Assembly: GCA_035578155.1 (NCBI GenBank)
Contig: JAPWDM010000017.1
Location: 4,848,482 to 4,912,481, forward strand
Length of the DNA: 64,000 nt
Source: Brachynemurus nebulosus
Lineage: Eukaryota > Arthropoda > Insecta > Neuroptera > Myrmeleontidae
Reading direction: 5' to 3'
Position numbers and translations under genes: made by a program. A model generated the notes under the pieces. It was not told the DNA's origin and did not search any database. It worked only from the letters and a program-made list of their open reading frames with translations. Shown in pieces: positions 48,381 to 60,420 of this stretch; position 1 is the stretch's first letter; the number at the start of each line of letters is the position of its first letter.

Positions 48381-49432
48381 TATATGGGTAGTTATACAAA
48401 CCCGGGAATTTTGGACGGCCCAACTTATTTTGTATATTAATATTTTTAAAAATACATTTTTCTAGATGAAAACTGTAAACCATTACTGCATCTAATTGGA
48501 CACTTAAAATAAGCCAGTTTCGAAATATAGTTTTTATAAAAAATAACACTTAAAATGTAAAATTCTCAGTCTCCTGGCATGTCACCTTTCGAAAGTAAAA
48601 CATAGCAGACTAAATAATTATTTTTTCTGAATGTTTAAAAAAAAATTTACATTGCAGTAGTAATCTATAATATTGTTACTTTTTATTGTATAAATAATTT
48701 TTCAATTTTTTTATATTTTCTTTAAGAAATATTCTATTGAATTTTGTCCCCAGAATTTTCATCATTCTCCTATCAAACCAAAACACTTAAAAAATATAAA
48801 AAATTTATTATCCGAGCAAATCATCGTTTGTCATAGTAATTAATTGAAATATAATAAATAAAATGATGTACATCTTTTACTTAATTTGAGGTGTATCAAT
48901 TATACAATTAACGTTGTAAGCGAGATCGTACTTGCTCCAGTCAAATTCTCAATAGCCTGGTCAGCATTTTCGTGACAAATACTGTGGATATAAGAATTTT
49001 TTTAGTTTTATGAGTTGTAAATGTGTTGTCTTGTAATAGAACACCTGTTTTTTTTTCTAAAACGTTGTTTAACCGATTTTCAAAGAATATTTAAAGAATT
49101 CTCAGTCTCCTGGTCTCAGTCTCCTGGCAGCTCCAAAACGGATTAAACTTAAATAATGTAAATAAATTAGGTAAATATCATTAGAATACTGTCGTAAATG
49201 ATTCCGGATATTTTTTAATAAAAAATAAATTCCCATTTTGTTTTTGTGTGTAATATATACTATATAACTACTAACACATATACTACTAATATAATATATA
49301 ATATATATTAAATTGTCGTAAATGACTTCAAATATTTTTTAATAAATATAAATTCCCATTTTTTTTTCTTTTTTAAATTTTCTTTTTTTTTGTAAAACAT
49401 ATATACACTATATAACTAATATAACTACTTAT

Positions 49433-50536
49433 AGGGGAGAGCGGGGCTAAACCGTACACCCATTTTTCGTGTCTAGATTTCAAGCTAGACAAGTCCAATC
49501 GTTGTCGCAACCTAGCGCCTGACGGCGGAAACTCACAAGATTGAGTTCGTTCCGCTGTTCGTATAAATGCCAATATGACGGTGAAAAAACTTGTTTTTAT
49601 TATTTCTCTTATAATTTTGTGGCACTGCCAAATAAGAGTTGGGTGGAGAACCTTTACGTATGAGCTAATAGCGATAAGACCATGAGAAACTACTTTTCTT
49701 AAGCTCTCTCTTGATCACTAGTGAAGACTAGTTAGGCGACGGAATTTGAGGTTAGGTTATGAAACTCCCACAAGGTACAGGATTGGGCTAAACCGTACAG
49801 AAGTGTACGACTTACCCCCAAATGGTTTAATATGGCAACATTAATAAATTGTAGTTGATGCAGGAAATACCATTAACATTATAGTTTTAGTGCTGCCGAG
49901 TCTGCAGATAATTTTACTTGTGATTTTTGTTTAAACGTATAAACTTTAAATAAAATACTTTCGTTCTATAAACTTTATCACTTTTTTTGATAAAAGTTAA
50001 CCTAACACTTTTTATAATAATAATAATAATAATAATAATTTATTTTAGCCATAGATACAGTTATAGTACATCGGCATTGTCATAGGCATCGTCACTTTTA
50101 TAAGCTGAACTAAATATACCGATTATACAAGTTACGTTACGATGTTTCTTAGTTGAGTCGACAATAAGTAATAAAATGTGTTTTCTACAATAATTTATTG
50201 CATTACTCTTATTTACTTCCTTAACAAGATGATTTTTTTACAGTAATTTATTGCATTACTCTTATTTACTTCCTTAACTAGATGATTTTTTTACTGTACG
50301 GTATAGCCCCTCCTACCGTACGGAATAGCCCCGACCCCCGGAGCTATTTCGTACAGAGACACTTTTTTTTGTAATTTAATTTAAATATGTAAACAGTGGA
50401 ATAATTCAAATTTCTTTGGGTGAAATCAATAGCCAATGGTCCAAATTATATATTGCTAATTTTCTTATAATTTTATACTCGATATTAGCTGAACAATTAC
50501 AGCTCTCCCTTAAGTGTATGGGATAGTCCCGCTCTC

Positions 50537-50540
<4 letters not shown>
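49433..50540. mobile_element. Nested TIR element with iterated GGGGCTAAACCGTAC motif
   Basis: The left terminus AGGGGAGAGCGGGGCTA pairs with the right-end complement AGGGGAGAGCGGGACTA. The word GGGGCTAWWCCGTAC or its complement recurs at 49443, 49785, 50296, 50318 and, more weakly, 50341 and 50516. A 54-bp direct repeat (TTATTGCATTACTC...) occurs twice at 50195-50290. The ends are TA-flanked and the right end passes into (TA)n. No transposase ORF. It is probably a non-autonomous DNA transposon. Confidence 0.8.

Positions 50541-50611
<71 letters not shown>
50541..50611. repeat. (AT)n microsatellite at the transposon end
   Basis: An AT run of about 71 bp starts at the last base of the nested TIR element. 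Confidence 0.95.
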
Positions 50612-50612
<1 letters not shown>

Positions 50613-52042
50613 TACTAATATAATATGTAATATATATTAAACAAATAATAAATTGTTTAATAATTAAAAATTTAACAATAAAAATAATAAAAATTGTTTA
50701 ATAATAAAAATTAATATGGCTATTTCTCTACTAATTGGAAAATCGCTGTCCCAGGTAGATTTTATATAATAGATCTTATTATTGTTGAGTTTTATGTATT
50801 AAAAACGACAATATGTCAGCTATTCTTGGTACGCCATAACTCATTTAGTAATATAATATTGTAATATTCAATTTATAGTCACTTTTTACAGTCAATTCAT
50901 AGTCCCCTGTCGTGTCCTATTTCCAGAACTAGAGGTATTATTACAAATATTTATTTTCAGTATCATTGCTGCCTGAGTAAAAAAAATATGAATAATACTA
51001 GAATACAGTAAGCATAATAGATTGAAAATTGAAATAATAGAAAATTGAATAGATTTGAAATGATTTTATGCTAGGAAACTTTCTATGTAAAATATCAGTC
51101 CCCTGACCAACAGTCTCCTGTCATTTCATAGCGACATAAGCTAGTAGATGTTCTTCTTGTTCTAATGTTAATTTTATAATATATAATTTTATAAGTTTAG
51201 AGTTATAAGTTCAGCTACTTAAAAAGGCAATTTAGCCAAAAATTTGATTTTAAGGACAAGCGTCCTATAGCATTAAGAAAATTCATTATAATATTTAATT
51301 TACTTAGAAATTTTTGATTTAATCGTACGTAATATAAATTCTAAAAGTTATAATAAATAAAACAACGATTTTGATTGCTTCTATTCAACGAAAATATGTT
51401 TTTCCTTCCCCTGAAACAGTCCCCTGTAGCGAATTTTCATAAAATCTTCCATAATTCACAAATAAAGAGGATAATTAATAAGCTTTCTTAAGACCCACAT
51501 TTCTTTTATTAATGCCTTTCATTGTATTTGCATATTTTCTTAATATTTAAGAAAAATATGCTTGGGACAATTTTGCATGAAAACTGTCCAATTTGTAGAG
51601 AAATGGCCATATAAGAAATTCTCTTGTTTTAATTTTAGTTTTTTACTGATATTTCACTTTCCTGGATGTATCTTTTTTTATAATGGCAATAAAATTTATA
51701 ATTTTTAATTTTTTGACTGGCCACTTTGAAATAGTGTGGAAAATGTCATCAACCTGAAATAAAACTACTTGCCAAAAAGCTTATGCATGAAAAAAATGTC
51801 GTGCCGGAAGTAAGTCCATTTTCTTCCTTCATTTGTATAACTACCCATATATTACTAGTAAAATATGGATAAATATACGGTATTTGAATTTTTTGTGTCC
51901 TTAAAGAAAAAGTAATCTTTTTAATTTAGTATTCATTATTTTAGTAATTGGCACCATTTTTGTATTTGTAATGATAAGGGCCAGAAGATATTTTAATTTT
52001 TTTAGATTTTATAGGCTCTAATAGTGAACGGTTAAGACTTCT

Positions 52043-52399
52043 TTAAATGAAATCGGTGTACGTGATATCGCCTAAGTTGAAGTGATCACAGAAGTTACTA
52101 CAAAAGCAGCTAAGGCTCTTCACGTACAACTTATCACACATACAAATGTTTCCCCGTACTTGGTGTACTTTCAGTGTACCAACAAAAGGTTTGACGTCGG
52201 ATCGATTATCTTCAATTATCTTTTTTTGTAAATAAATTTCCTCTTCGAATATCACAAAAATATGAATTCCAGGGCAGTGCTTTTCTAATTCCTTAGCAAA
52301 ATCATCGATAGTAGCAATATCTTTTTCTGATGCGACGATTTTGTCTGCGGAGACATGAAAACTGCCAGAGGAGTGACGCCAGAGAAGTGACAAAATCAT
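52043..52399 (-). CDS. ORF of unknown family, probably transposon-derived fragment
   Basis: The 118-codon ORF has non-repetitive, globular-looking composition: SADKIVASEKDIATIDDFAK, then an acidic/hydrophobic core (GIHIFVIFEEEIYLQKK), then a Cys-rich end (CMCDKLYV...CFCSNFCDHF) that could bind metal. A pyrimidine-rich TTACAG just upstream (about 52405-52410, minus strand) could be a splice acceptor, so more exons may exist. Its first codons overlap two copies of CACTYCTCTGGC, the same kind of doubled motif seen in the TIR element at 48381-51851. I do not recognise the family. The layout loosely recalls C-terminal parts of uncharacterised insect proteins of transposon origin. A host gene fragment is possible. 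Confidence 0.4.
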   Translation of the reverse strand: MILSLLWRHSSGSFHVSADKIVASEKDIATIDDFAKELEKHCPGIHIFVIFEEEIYLQKKIIEDNRSDVKPFVGTLKVHQVRGNICMCDKLYVKSLSCFCSNFCDHFNLGDITYTDFI

Positions 52400-52931
52400 A
52401 CATAACCTGTAAAAACAACATCACGCGTTCTTCATACCAAAAATAAACGGAATACATGAAGTCTACACATAATGAACATTGCATTGTACAAATTTACAAT
52501 TTCATAACGATAAAATATAAAAACATATAGTAACCAGAGGAAATACTGCAACTGCTGGTACAAACACACTTTTTGAGAGCGCACCGACCACTGACGCGAT
52601 ATTATTTAAATTATGTTTAATGCAGTTAGGTTGTTGCTAAGTTCAATATGTTCAACGCGTGTTGCTCAAGGTCAAAGACACAGGTTTCCAATTTCTAAGT
52701 CAAATTTTATTATTTTATTTTCGTCAGGTTAAAAGTGACACTTTTGTTGGATGGTATGAAAATGAGTAATATTTTTACGTTAATAAATATTTTTACAATG
52801 TGTTTTGATAAAATACGTTTTAATGCTTATTTAGTTACATGATTACATTTGAAAAAATATGATACCAGTTAAATAAAAAAATGTGTGTTAAAAATTGTAG
52901 CACAAAACGGTAATGGGCAAGCCAGAGGAGT
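52364..52931 (-). repeat. Iterated CACTYCTCTGGC motif near the unknown ORF
   Basis: Minus-strand copies lie at 52364-52375, 52378-52389 and 52921-52931, with a weaker one at 52532-52540. The adjacent pair mirrors the doubled CAGTCTCCTGG at 49103-49126. TATATGGGTG occurs on the minus strand at 53101-53110 and might be the 5' end of an element carrying these motifs. The other end was not found. Confidence 0.45.
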
Positions 52932-53748
52932 ATACATTTAGCATTATTTTAATTTATTAATGCCTTAAATGAAACAGTTGTCGTGAAATGATCAAGTGGA
53001 TTAAATAAAAGATGATATTCTTTATTACTTAAGTGTAAAATAATAATATTAAAATTAGTTTTTCATAAAATTTATCATTGAAATTCAAATAGCATATATT
53101 CACCCATATATTTTTAGAAAAGTTATATCTTCTAGTAGTTTTTTTCTTCTGTTAGACGCATGAAATAATATCCAGACAGAATACTACCGGATTTTAAATA
53201 GACTTTTAAATGGTTTATTGCTAAAAATTGAAAAATGTCCCAAATTCCCGATTGCTACACTTTGGGCCAGAATTCATAAACATCTAGTTTCAAGATGCAG
53301 ACTACTAAAAATTGAATTTCCCTGTCAAAAATGTTAACAATATAGGTAGACAAAAACACTTTCCACATTATAAAACACCTGGAGGAAACAAGCCTGTTTA
53401 TGAAATGTTCTAATGGTCTTAACTGTTTTTAAATTGGTAAACTTTACTAAAAATTTAAATTTCACAAAATAAACTTCGAGATTTATTGAAAACATTTGCT
53501 CTACTTTCGTGTGCTCAATATAATAACTTATAAGTATAGGAGATTAGTGATTGTGATGTCGGATGATTAATCGCTTAATCGACTAAGGCCCAGTATTATA
53601 AAGAACAACTAAATCAACGAATAACTATTCTACGAAAAAAATAGTTGTGAACTAAATTTTGATTCCGTATTATAAACGTATCACATGATTAAAATAATTT
53701 AGTGGCTGATTAACTTATAATATGTTACAAGTATGTTTTAATTTCCAT
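52932..53748. other. Intergenic, no gene recognised
   Basis: Short stretches such as GATTAATCGCTTAATCGACTAA (53565-53586) and GGCCCAGTATTATAAA (53588-53603) resemble dispersed-repeat ends, but no partner ends were found. Confidence 0.35.
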
Positions 53749-54647
53749 GTAATATAATGCCCGCTACTGTACCCACTTCCTAACAATATAGTAACATATT
53801 GTTAACTTATTGTTGAACACAACTGTATAGATTAATCTAGAAAAACGACGATTTAGGAGTAGAATAATGAAGTCTTTGAATTAATCGCTAAATCAGCAAA
53901 ACGCCGATATATGAAATCGAACGATTAATGCGCGAGGTAAGGGAAGTACTCTAGCGAGCTTGGCTTGAGGCCAAAAACGGGTCGATATGATTTCATTCAG
54001 TATTTAGATTTCGTAATATTCTTTCCGTAATTGGATTCAGTAATGAACATTTAAAATGTAAAGTCATTTGTGTAGTGTTGTGTATCCCTCAGGAAGAGGT
54101 AATATGCACTTTCTTCCTTAAATATTTAATCCTCATATGCAACCGGATTCGGTATATTTTACTAAATTCGAATTAATAATTGTTAAGATATTTTTACATG
54201 TAATTTACAAAAGTTTTCCCAACCGCACCCGAATCGGCTTGCATATGTAACATTATTAGATTATAAGAATTTATATTATTTTTATTAGATTATAAGAATT
54301 TATATTATTTTTATCTTTCATTGTTGGAACATAGGTTTTTATTGTAACTTTATTTGGCCCAAATTGATATCAAATCTGTAGTTTAATATTTTTATTTAGA
54401 ATATAAAATTTTTATTGTTAATCGCTAGTTATCGATTTATTCAGTATCCTGTAACGTCGTCCGAGTAACTTTTGAGTCATTTAATCGCGTCCCGAAATCT
54501 ATAACTTTTTAACTAAAATATTTTTAACTATAAACTCAGCCATAGCTGCCACCCTTCTTCTACCCTTCATTTCATTACATATGGTGGCACCAATGGTATC
54601 ATAAAAGGGAACCACCAAGCCACCCAATCACCTCAGTAAATCTTTTA
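53749..54647 (+). repeat. 5' LTR (3' limit approximate)
   Basis: Starts TGTAATATAATG. It matches the 3' LTR clearly to about 54200. Beyond that the 3' LTR is cut off, so the end is set by the TTACA before the primer-binding-like TGGTGGCC at 54652. It contains a 33-bp tandem duplication (TTATTAGATTATAAGAATTT...) near 54260-54320. Confidence 0.6.
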
Positions 54648-54670
54648 CATATGGTGGCCAGCGTTTGGGA
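54582..54670 (+). other. Candidate primer-binding site region
   Basis: TTACATATGGTGGC occurs twice, 70 bp apart. The second is followed by CAGCGTTTGGGATTATC, a TGG-initial string of the type that follows insect LTRs. The priming tRNA cannot be assigned by eye. Confidence 0.4.
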
Positions 54671-57520
54671 TTATCGAAAATACTCCCACATCGCTGTTTA
54701 GATGCTGGTGAATGTAAACCAGTGGAAATTCATTTTTCCAATATTTAATTAATACAAATTCAAATGACTTCCCTAACTTTTTTTAACTGTACCTTATACC
54801 ATTGGAATAGGAAAATCAGTAAGGAATGGAAAGAAAGTTTTTATAAAATTTAAACAACACAATACATTAAAATGTTTTTTTTTTTTTTAAGTTAAATTTT
54901 ATTGTAATTCTGGAAAATTTAGTAAATGCGCTAATTCAAAATAAAATTAGTAAACGTGCTCGTTGTGAATTATTTTAAGGGATGATCGTGCCAAAAAAAA
55001 AAAATTAGTATCATTTGTTAGTTACTTATGTGCAAAAAGATTAGTAAAATATTTTACCATGAGATTAAAAATTTTAAGTAAAGTTATTTTAACGGGAAAT
55101 TTCATAGTTATATGTAGATACTGAGTTAGACAAACAAGGAATTTTGATTATTGGTATCGAATAGGATAAGGATTTAATCAAACATAACAGGGATTTAGTT
55201 TAAAAGTTGGGATATGATAAATCAGATTTCAAATTGATAAAAATGCAATTATTAATTTAAAAAAAAAATATATTTTAATAATCAAAATAGCTGAATAAAC
55301 GGTAATCATCGTTAATGATGGAATTGTTAAAAAGTTAGGAACGGTTTCAAATAGCAATCAAATTAATCTAAGTTAGAATTGTAATAATGGGGGGTCACAT
55401 TTAAATTAAAAGGAAGTTTTTGTCCCGATATTCTTTGTAGTCAGTTGAATATGAAATAGGCAATCAAATCGCAATCATTTTAGGAAGATGTTTTTGAAGA
55501 TAATTTGTTGTAATGAACAAGTAAATTGTTAATGAAATGCAACTGAGTATTTAATACGTGTCAAGCAGGTGTTTACGTGAAATGGTTTTCTTTATAATGA
55601 TATTAGAGGCTTGAAAATCGAAAAAAAATTATGCTGAAATAAGTGATAATAGTAAAACAAAAAAATATATACATATATAAATTGCAACAGGTATATAAGA
55701 GAAAAATTATTGTTAAGAAATGTTTCAATCAAAGTAATTGGCTAAGTATTTAATTTGATCTAATATGATAAACCCATTATACATTTTTACAATGGGTTGA
55801 CAAATCCATTGTACAATTTAATTTTTTTTATATTATAGCAGAAACTCTCCATTTGCAATAAACAACGGATTAAGGGTGAAACTTCCTTAATATTTTAATG
55901 TAAAAGTTTGATTTCCTAAATACCTTATGCTGTTAGAAAATATAAGATTCCCAATTTAGATAATTTTACAATTGTGAGCTACTGTCAGGATTATTGTTTT
56001 GAGACAACATTGAATCGGATGGCTATTTCTGGACACAACGTAGGTATCGAAATAACAAATTAAAAAGTGTTAGTCGATTTGTACGTTAAAAAAAAATTAA
56101 TATGAAAATATATATGTAGCTGTGAAATTAAGAAAACTGAAAAAAAAAACCAAACCCATTCATTAAAAGAAAATTTCGAAATGTCATAAGCGTAGGTCAA
56201 AATGTTAAAAGAAAATGTCTGATGTACACACACAAAATATGAACACAAAAATACACAAAAATAAATTAAGGAATAAAAAAGGTAAAGTTATTGAGAAAAT
56301 ATTTCAGATTAGGGATGAAACAAGTAGTAAAGGGAAAATAAAAAGGAAATATAGAAAATGCGAAAAATAATTTTCAATTAAAAATATAACAGAATTAGTA
56401 AATGAATAAATAATTTAATAAAGTAAAAAAGTAAGTTTGGAAATAGCGAGTTTGATGTTAGGAATATCAGAGATTCTACTGTACCAAAAATTAAATAAGC
56501 AAACCGTTACTTGTTAAATGAGTCATCGCGTTAATCAATTTAAAACAGTTCTAATGTATTCATAATTTATAAAGGAGTATGCAAAATCTAAAAATATAAT
56601 TTTTTCTTATCAAAGTTAGTCAGATAGTTTTGTCGAGCATTAATATGAAAAAAAAAAAAAAAATAAATGTAATTAAAATGAGAATATGATTATAGGATTT
56701 TAAAAGAAATATAAAGTAATTCAGGTTATTATTAAAGCAAATAAAAGGAGTAATGCAATTAAGAAAAAAAAACTGAAAATAAAGGAAAATTTTGTTACTC
56801 GAAAGAAATTATTAGGAAAAAGTAAATGGTTAATTAAATAGGTAAATGGTTAATTGATCAAATGTTGTGAATTCGTTAAAGTAAATGAATCCAACAAGTC
56901 AAAATGTTAGAAAAAATATAAGTACTATTGAGTTAACCGCGAAATGGAAATGCTAGAAGAAAAAGAAAAGTTTAATTTTGAATTTGAACATAATTAGTAA
57001 GCTTACAACCCGATTAGATAGGACAATAGATTCAGCAACGAAAAGGAAAAATTCCCATTTAGTTCTATCAGTGCCAGATAGTGACTAATGGTGGAATTGA
57101 TCAAAAGAAGTGATAATTGGTACTTATCTAAGTATTTTGATAATTCCTGTGAGAGTACCACCGCGTTGTTATTATAACAAATTGTGGACATTACGTCGAA
57201 CTATAGATTCTGACAGTCTAACAATTGTTATTGAACTAGTCTTATTATCTATTGACGGTCTGTACATGGCGTGAACCTTATGTTAAAAATTTCAAGGAAA
57301 GTAAAGGTAAATGTAGTCAAATGAAGACACATAGTTAGGTAAAATTATGGAAATAGAATATGCGGTAGGTAAATGTCTACGATGAAATAATTAAGAAAAA
57401 CAGAAATAAAGTGTTGTACGTAAGAAACGTCGAAAATGTAGGTATTGACAAAAGAAAGTCAATTTAAGTTAAAAGAATAAATAAATGTACGTGAAAATTT
57501 GGAAATAAATGAAAATAAAT
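54671..57520 (+). other. LTR element interior, purine-rich, no domain seen
   Basis: The plus strand is A/G-rich with few T or C runs from about 55400 to 58100. Stop codons are frequent in all frames. Nothing resembling gag or pol was found. Confidence 0.5.
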
Positions 57521-57523
57521 ATG

Positions 57524-57750
57524 TTAAGGTCCAAGTGTAGGGATAGGAAGAAACCCTGGAAAAATGTTAGGATCAGGTAGAATCCTGTAAATGTTAAATG
57601 GAAAAATGTTAGGGTCAAGTAGAAACCCTGTAAATGTTGAAATAAATGAAAAAATGTTAGGGTCAGTTGGAACCCTGGAAATGTTGAAATAAATGAGAAT
57701 TAATGAAATAAGGTAAAAATGTTAGGGTTAGGTAAGAATGCTGAATGTAG
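57524..57750 (+). repeat. Tandem array of small hairpin units
   Basis: About five units of 45-65 bp share AAAATGTTAGGGTC...GAAACCCTG(T/G)AAATG. Within each unit AGGGT can pair with ACCCT, so each is a short hairpin separated by A-rich spacer. Confidence 0.75.
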
Positions 57751-58135
57751 GAAAATGAAAATGAAAATGTTAAAAGTAAAAATGTAATGCATAAACGTCG
57801 AACTAGTAGCTACGATGAATGAAGTTGATAAATAAAGTTAGAAATTTTTCTGAAAAGTTTGAAAAAAGCCATTTATCTAGAAAAAATATAAGATCATAGA
57901 ACTTACTTTAGTTAAAGAAATTTGTTTTTTAGGTTTCCTTGAATTTGTTGAATAATTTAGATGTAAGGAACATTAAAGTATAAAAAATGCATACTCTTCA
58001 TGTAATGTAAAACATTGTATGATTACCACTACTTCTGAGTCATTCTGTATTAACGCATATTAACGGAATACCATCATTATACATTGTAATTGTGAATATG
58101 TGAAAAAAATAAGTAAGAAAGTTGTTAACTTAGGA
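57751..58135 (+). other. LTR element interior, nothing recognised
   Basis: Purine-rich sequence up to the target duplication of the nested retroelement. Confidence 0.5.
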
Positions 58136-59668
58136 AATAATAATAATAAAATAGCTGGGCTAAAATCCAACCTTCACGTCCCCGTTCGTGCCCGGCGGGC
58201 AACTGTTAGTTTCGGCTAGCAGGCTGACGAGGCTCTGGTACTGTGTTTCGACAAGAATGATCGTGTGGAGGGGACGATTTTGTATCCCCCGAGTGAGTGT
58301 TATGCCTGCGTCAGTTTGATTTGGTTTAATTGGTACCTTGACCGGAATTCAACGCGTCGCCAGTGCTGCATACTCCAGTGGGTGTGATCTTCGGAGTCCG
58401 ACGATACCGTTCGGATGTGTCGAAAAGGTGATATTGCGTCTGTGATTTATGTAAAAATTGTGATCTGTGTCTGTGATAGTTGTTATGCCACCTTGGGGTC
58501 TCATGCCTGCGGTGGTACTTTTTAATTGTTACTGTGATGTTTCCCTGGCCTTGTTCTTGTCATTTCGATGGGGAGGAATGCGGCTCCCGACGCACTCGTT
58601 CTCATCGGCCACACGTACGAGTCGACGTCTGCCCGAACAGCTTGAGCGAGCTCGCCCAGTAAGGAGACGTCGTCGTCCCTCGTACGGATGCGTTCGTGGG
58701 CGTTGATATGGCGGCTTTCGCCCCGTCGAAGTGATACGAACACAGGTCAGATGTTGGCTTTGTGATACTCTGTGGCATTGTTCCGTTCTCTGTAGCCGCG
58801 ACTCGGACGAACGTGGCCTAGTCATCGTACCGGTCTCCCGTGTAGGTTGACCCCGACATCTGACAGAACGGCACATGTACCCAGTAATCAACTATCTGAC
58901 AGAACAGTACATGTTGCTCAGTAATCAGATGTCACTGTCCCTATACGTGTGACTTCCTAGGTGTTGACGAAGCCATTTCGGAATTGTTGAGACTATGGGG
59001 AGCGGAATCGTGCCACAGAGCAAGAAATTTTTTAAAATCTGTGATATTGTTGTTTTTATTTTTTAGTAAGATTGTTTTAATCTGTTTTGTTTTAACGATG
59101 TACCACTGAGGGCCTTTTCCACCCGAGGTGGTACATGATCTTTTTATTCTTATCTGTGATATTTTGTTGTGCCGCTGTGGGCTTGCTGTTGTGGCCCTTC
59201 AGCGGTTTTGGTTTTAACTACTTATTGCGGCACTGGTCGGCCTGTGGCTCCCCAGTGACGTAATAAGATTTTTTTTTGTTTTTTAATATTGTCTGATAAA
59301 TTTTTTGTGTTTTCTAGTCAGTTTTCTCCACTCCGGGGCCCTTTACACCTCGGAGTTTCATCGTTGGTTTTCAGACCTTTGTGGCCGGACGCTCTGGCTA
59401 GTACTTAGCGTGCCGCCACCGAGGACTGTCCACTCTTTGTGAAGCCCTGGGATGGCAGGGTCCATCGTTGAATTTTATTATGTGTATGTTTGTCCTTTGT
59501 CTATTGCATTTATGTGTTCCTGTCTTTATGTGTTGTTTTTATTTATATCATGTTTGGCGGCGCATGCCCTTAGTTGGCGATGCCGCCGGACGCTGTTGAC
59601 CGTGCCATCCACCGGCAGCAGTGTCCCAATTTTAATAAAAAAAAAAAAATAATAATAATAATAAAATA
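58136..59668 (+). mobile_element. Structured non-coding retroelement, copy 2 (longer)
   Basis: The element is 58154-59650, bounded by the 18-bp direct repeat AATAATAATAATAAAATA at 58136-58153 and 59651-59668, with an A-tail before the right copy. A train of hairpins runs through its 3' half: GTACCAC/GTGGTAC (59100-59134), CCGCTG/CAGCGG (59172-59205), CACTGG/CCAGTG (59231-59257), CTCCGGGG/CCTCGGAG (59331-59355), GACGCT/AGCGTG (about 59387-59413), GGCGGC/GCCGCC (about 59559-59589). A 37-bp unit (CTGACAGAACRGYACATGT...CAGTAATCA) is tandemly doubled near 58858-58930. The copy has no RT; ORFs crossing it differ in frame and lack domains. It extends about 455 bp further 5' than the copy at 21323-22368. 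Confidence 0.88.
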
Positions 59669-60120
59669 ATAAATATCAAATATTTTGTACTCGCAGTTGA
59701 AAAGTAAAAAAAATCCCCTTAATACGAAAATTTTTGTTAAAATAAATTTAAAAAAAAAAAAAATATGACCTACCTAATGAAGTATTTTACATTTGCTAAA
59801 AATCGTTTTAAATTGTAATCCGGAAAAATTAGTGAAATAAAATTTTGTAAATTAACCAAAGTTGTAATTGAAATTGAAAAAAAAAACTGTATCACTCTTT
59901 TTTAAAATTATACGTTGTAAAATAAGTATAAGTACTAATGTTTTCCCTTTGTTTGAGGAAATATTGAACGGAAAACGAGCCTTTTTTGGAAGAAATTCAA
60001 TACTATGAGTTCATGGATACCATTACATGTGGTCTGGCGTAAATTGGCAAAAGTAACTAATCAGCTGATGTCAAGGTCAATACTCAAGGGGAAGTACATG
60101 ATCCAGTTGTTCAATTTCAA
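59669..60120 (+). other. LTR element interior, nothing recognised
   Basis: AT-rich, purine-biased sequence after the nested retroelement. No domain or repeat was identified. Confidence 0.5.
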
Positions 60121-60420
60121 GTGTTTACGAATCACTTAGTACAGTTATATTCAATCACTGTTGGATGTACTCCAACTTCGCTGTCATATAGTATAAGGGA
60201 ATCTTCACTTGTGCCGAATCAGTTAATTTCTCAGCAAAGTAAAAAAAATGCTCTTCATCACATCACGCTGCAACCGGCACAGTCACATACATTTCATACC
60301 GAGGAGAAGATCACAAAATTCGTTTTGGAATACGACTCAATGTTAGAGTCTAGGTTGTTGTTATTGGAACCTCGGTCGCGGCCGTTAGTTATCAACACAA
60401 ATAAATCGTCTTATCAGTAA
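60121..60420 (+). CDS. Small ORF in the LTR element interior, unknown
   Basis: A 99-codon ORF begins MFTNHLVQLYSITVG and ends in a Ser/Asn-rich tail. It is the longest plausible frame in the LTR element interior and has less AT-rich composition than its surroundings (GCAACCGGCACAGTCACATAC region). It has no predicted signal peptide, membrane segment or motif that I recognise. It may be a worn piece of an element protein or chance. Confidence 0.2.
   Translation: MFTNHLVQLYSITVGCTPTSLSYSIRESSLVPNQLISQQSKKNALHHITLQPAQSHTFHTEEKITKFVLEYDSMLESRLLLLEPRSRPLVINTNKSSYQ

Larger units (their letters stand above)
48381..51851. mobile_element. TIR DNA element with iterated CAGTCTCCTG motif
   Basis: The termini are exact 20-bp inverted repeats: TATATGGGTAGTTATACAAA at 48381-48400 and its complement at 51832-51851. 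Further partial similarity continues inward (AATTTTGGAC near the left; AAAATGGAC near the right on the complement). The motif CAGTCYCCTG occurs seven times, all plus strand: 48567, 49103, 49117, 50900 (first base T), 51096, 51111, 51417. A second TIR element (49433-50540) is nested inside. No transposase ORF lies within. The TIR start TATATGGGT matches the element at 26822-28051, which also iterates a CAGT-headed motif, so both probably belong to one superfamily. Confidence 0.72.

Noticed and set aside
58467..58891. Arg-rich ORFs on both strands in the structured retroelement
   Set aside because: No domain, and frames are not kept in the second copy. GC-rich hairpin DNA explains the open frames.
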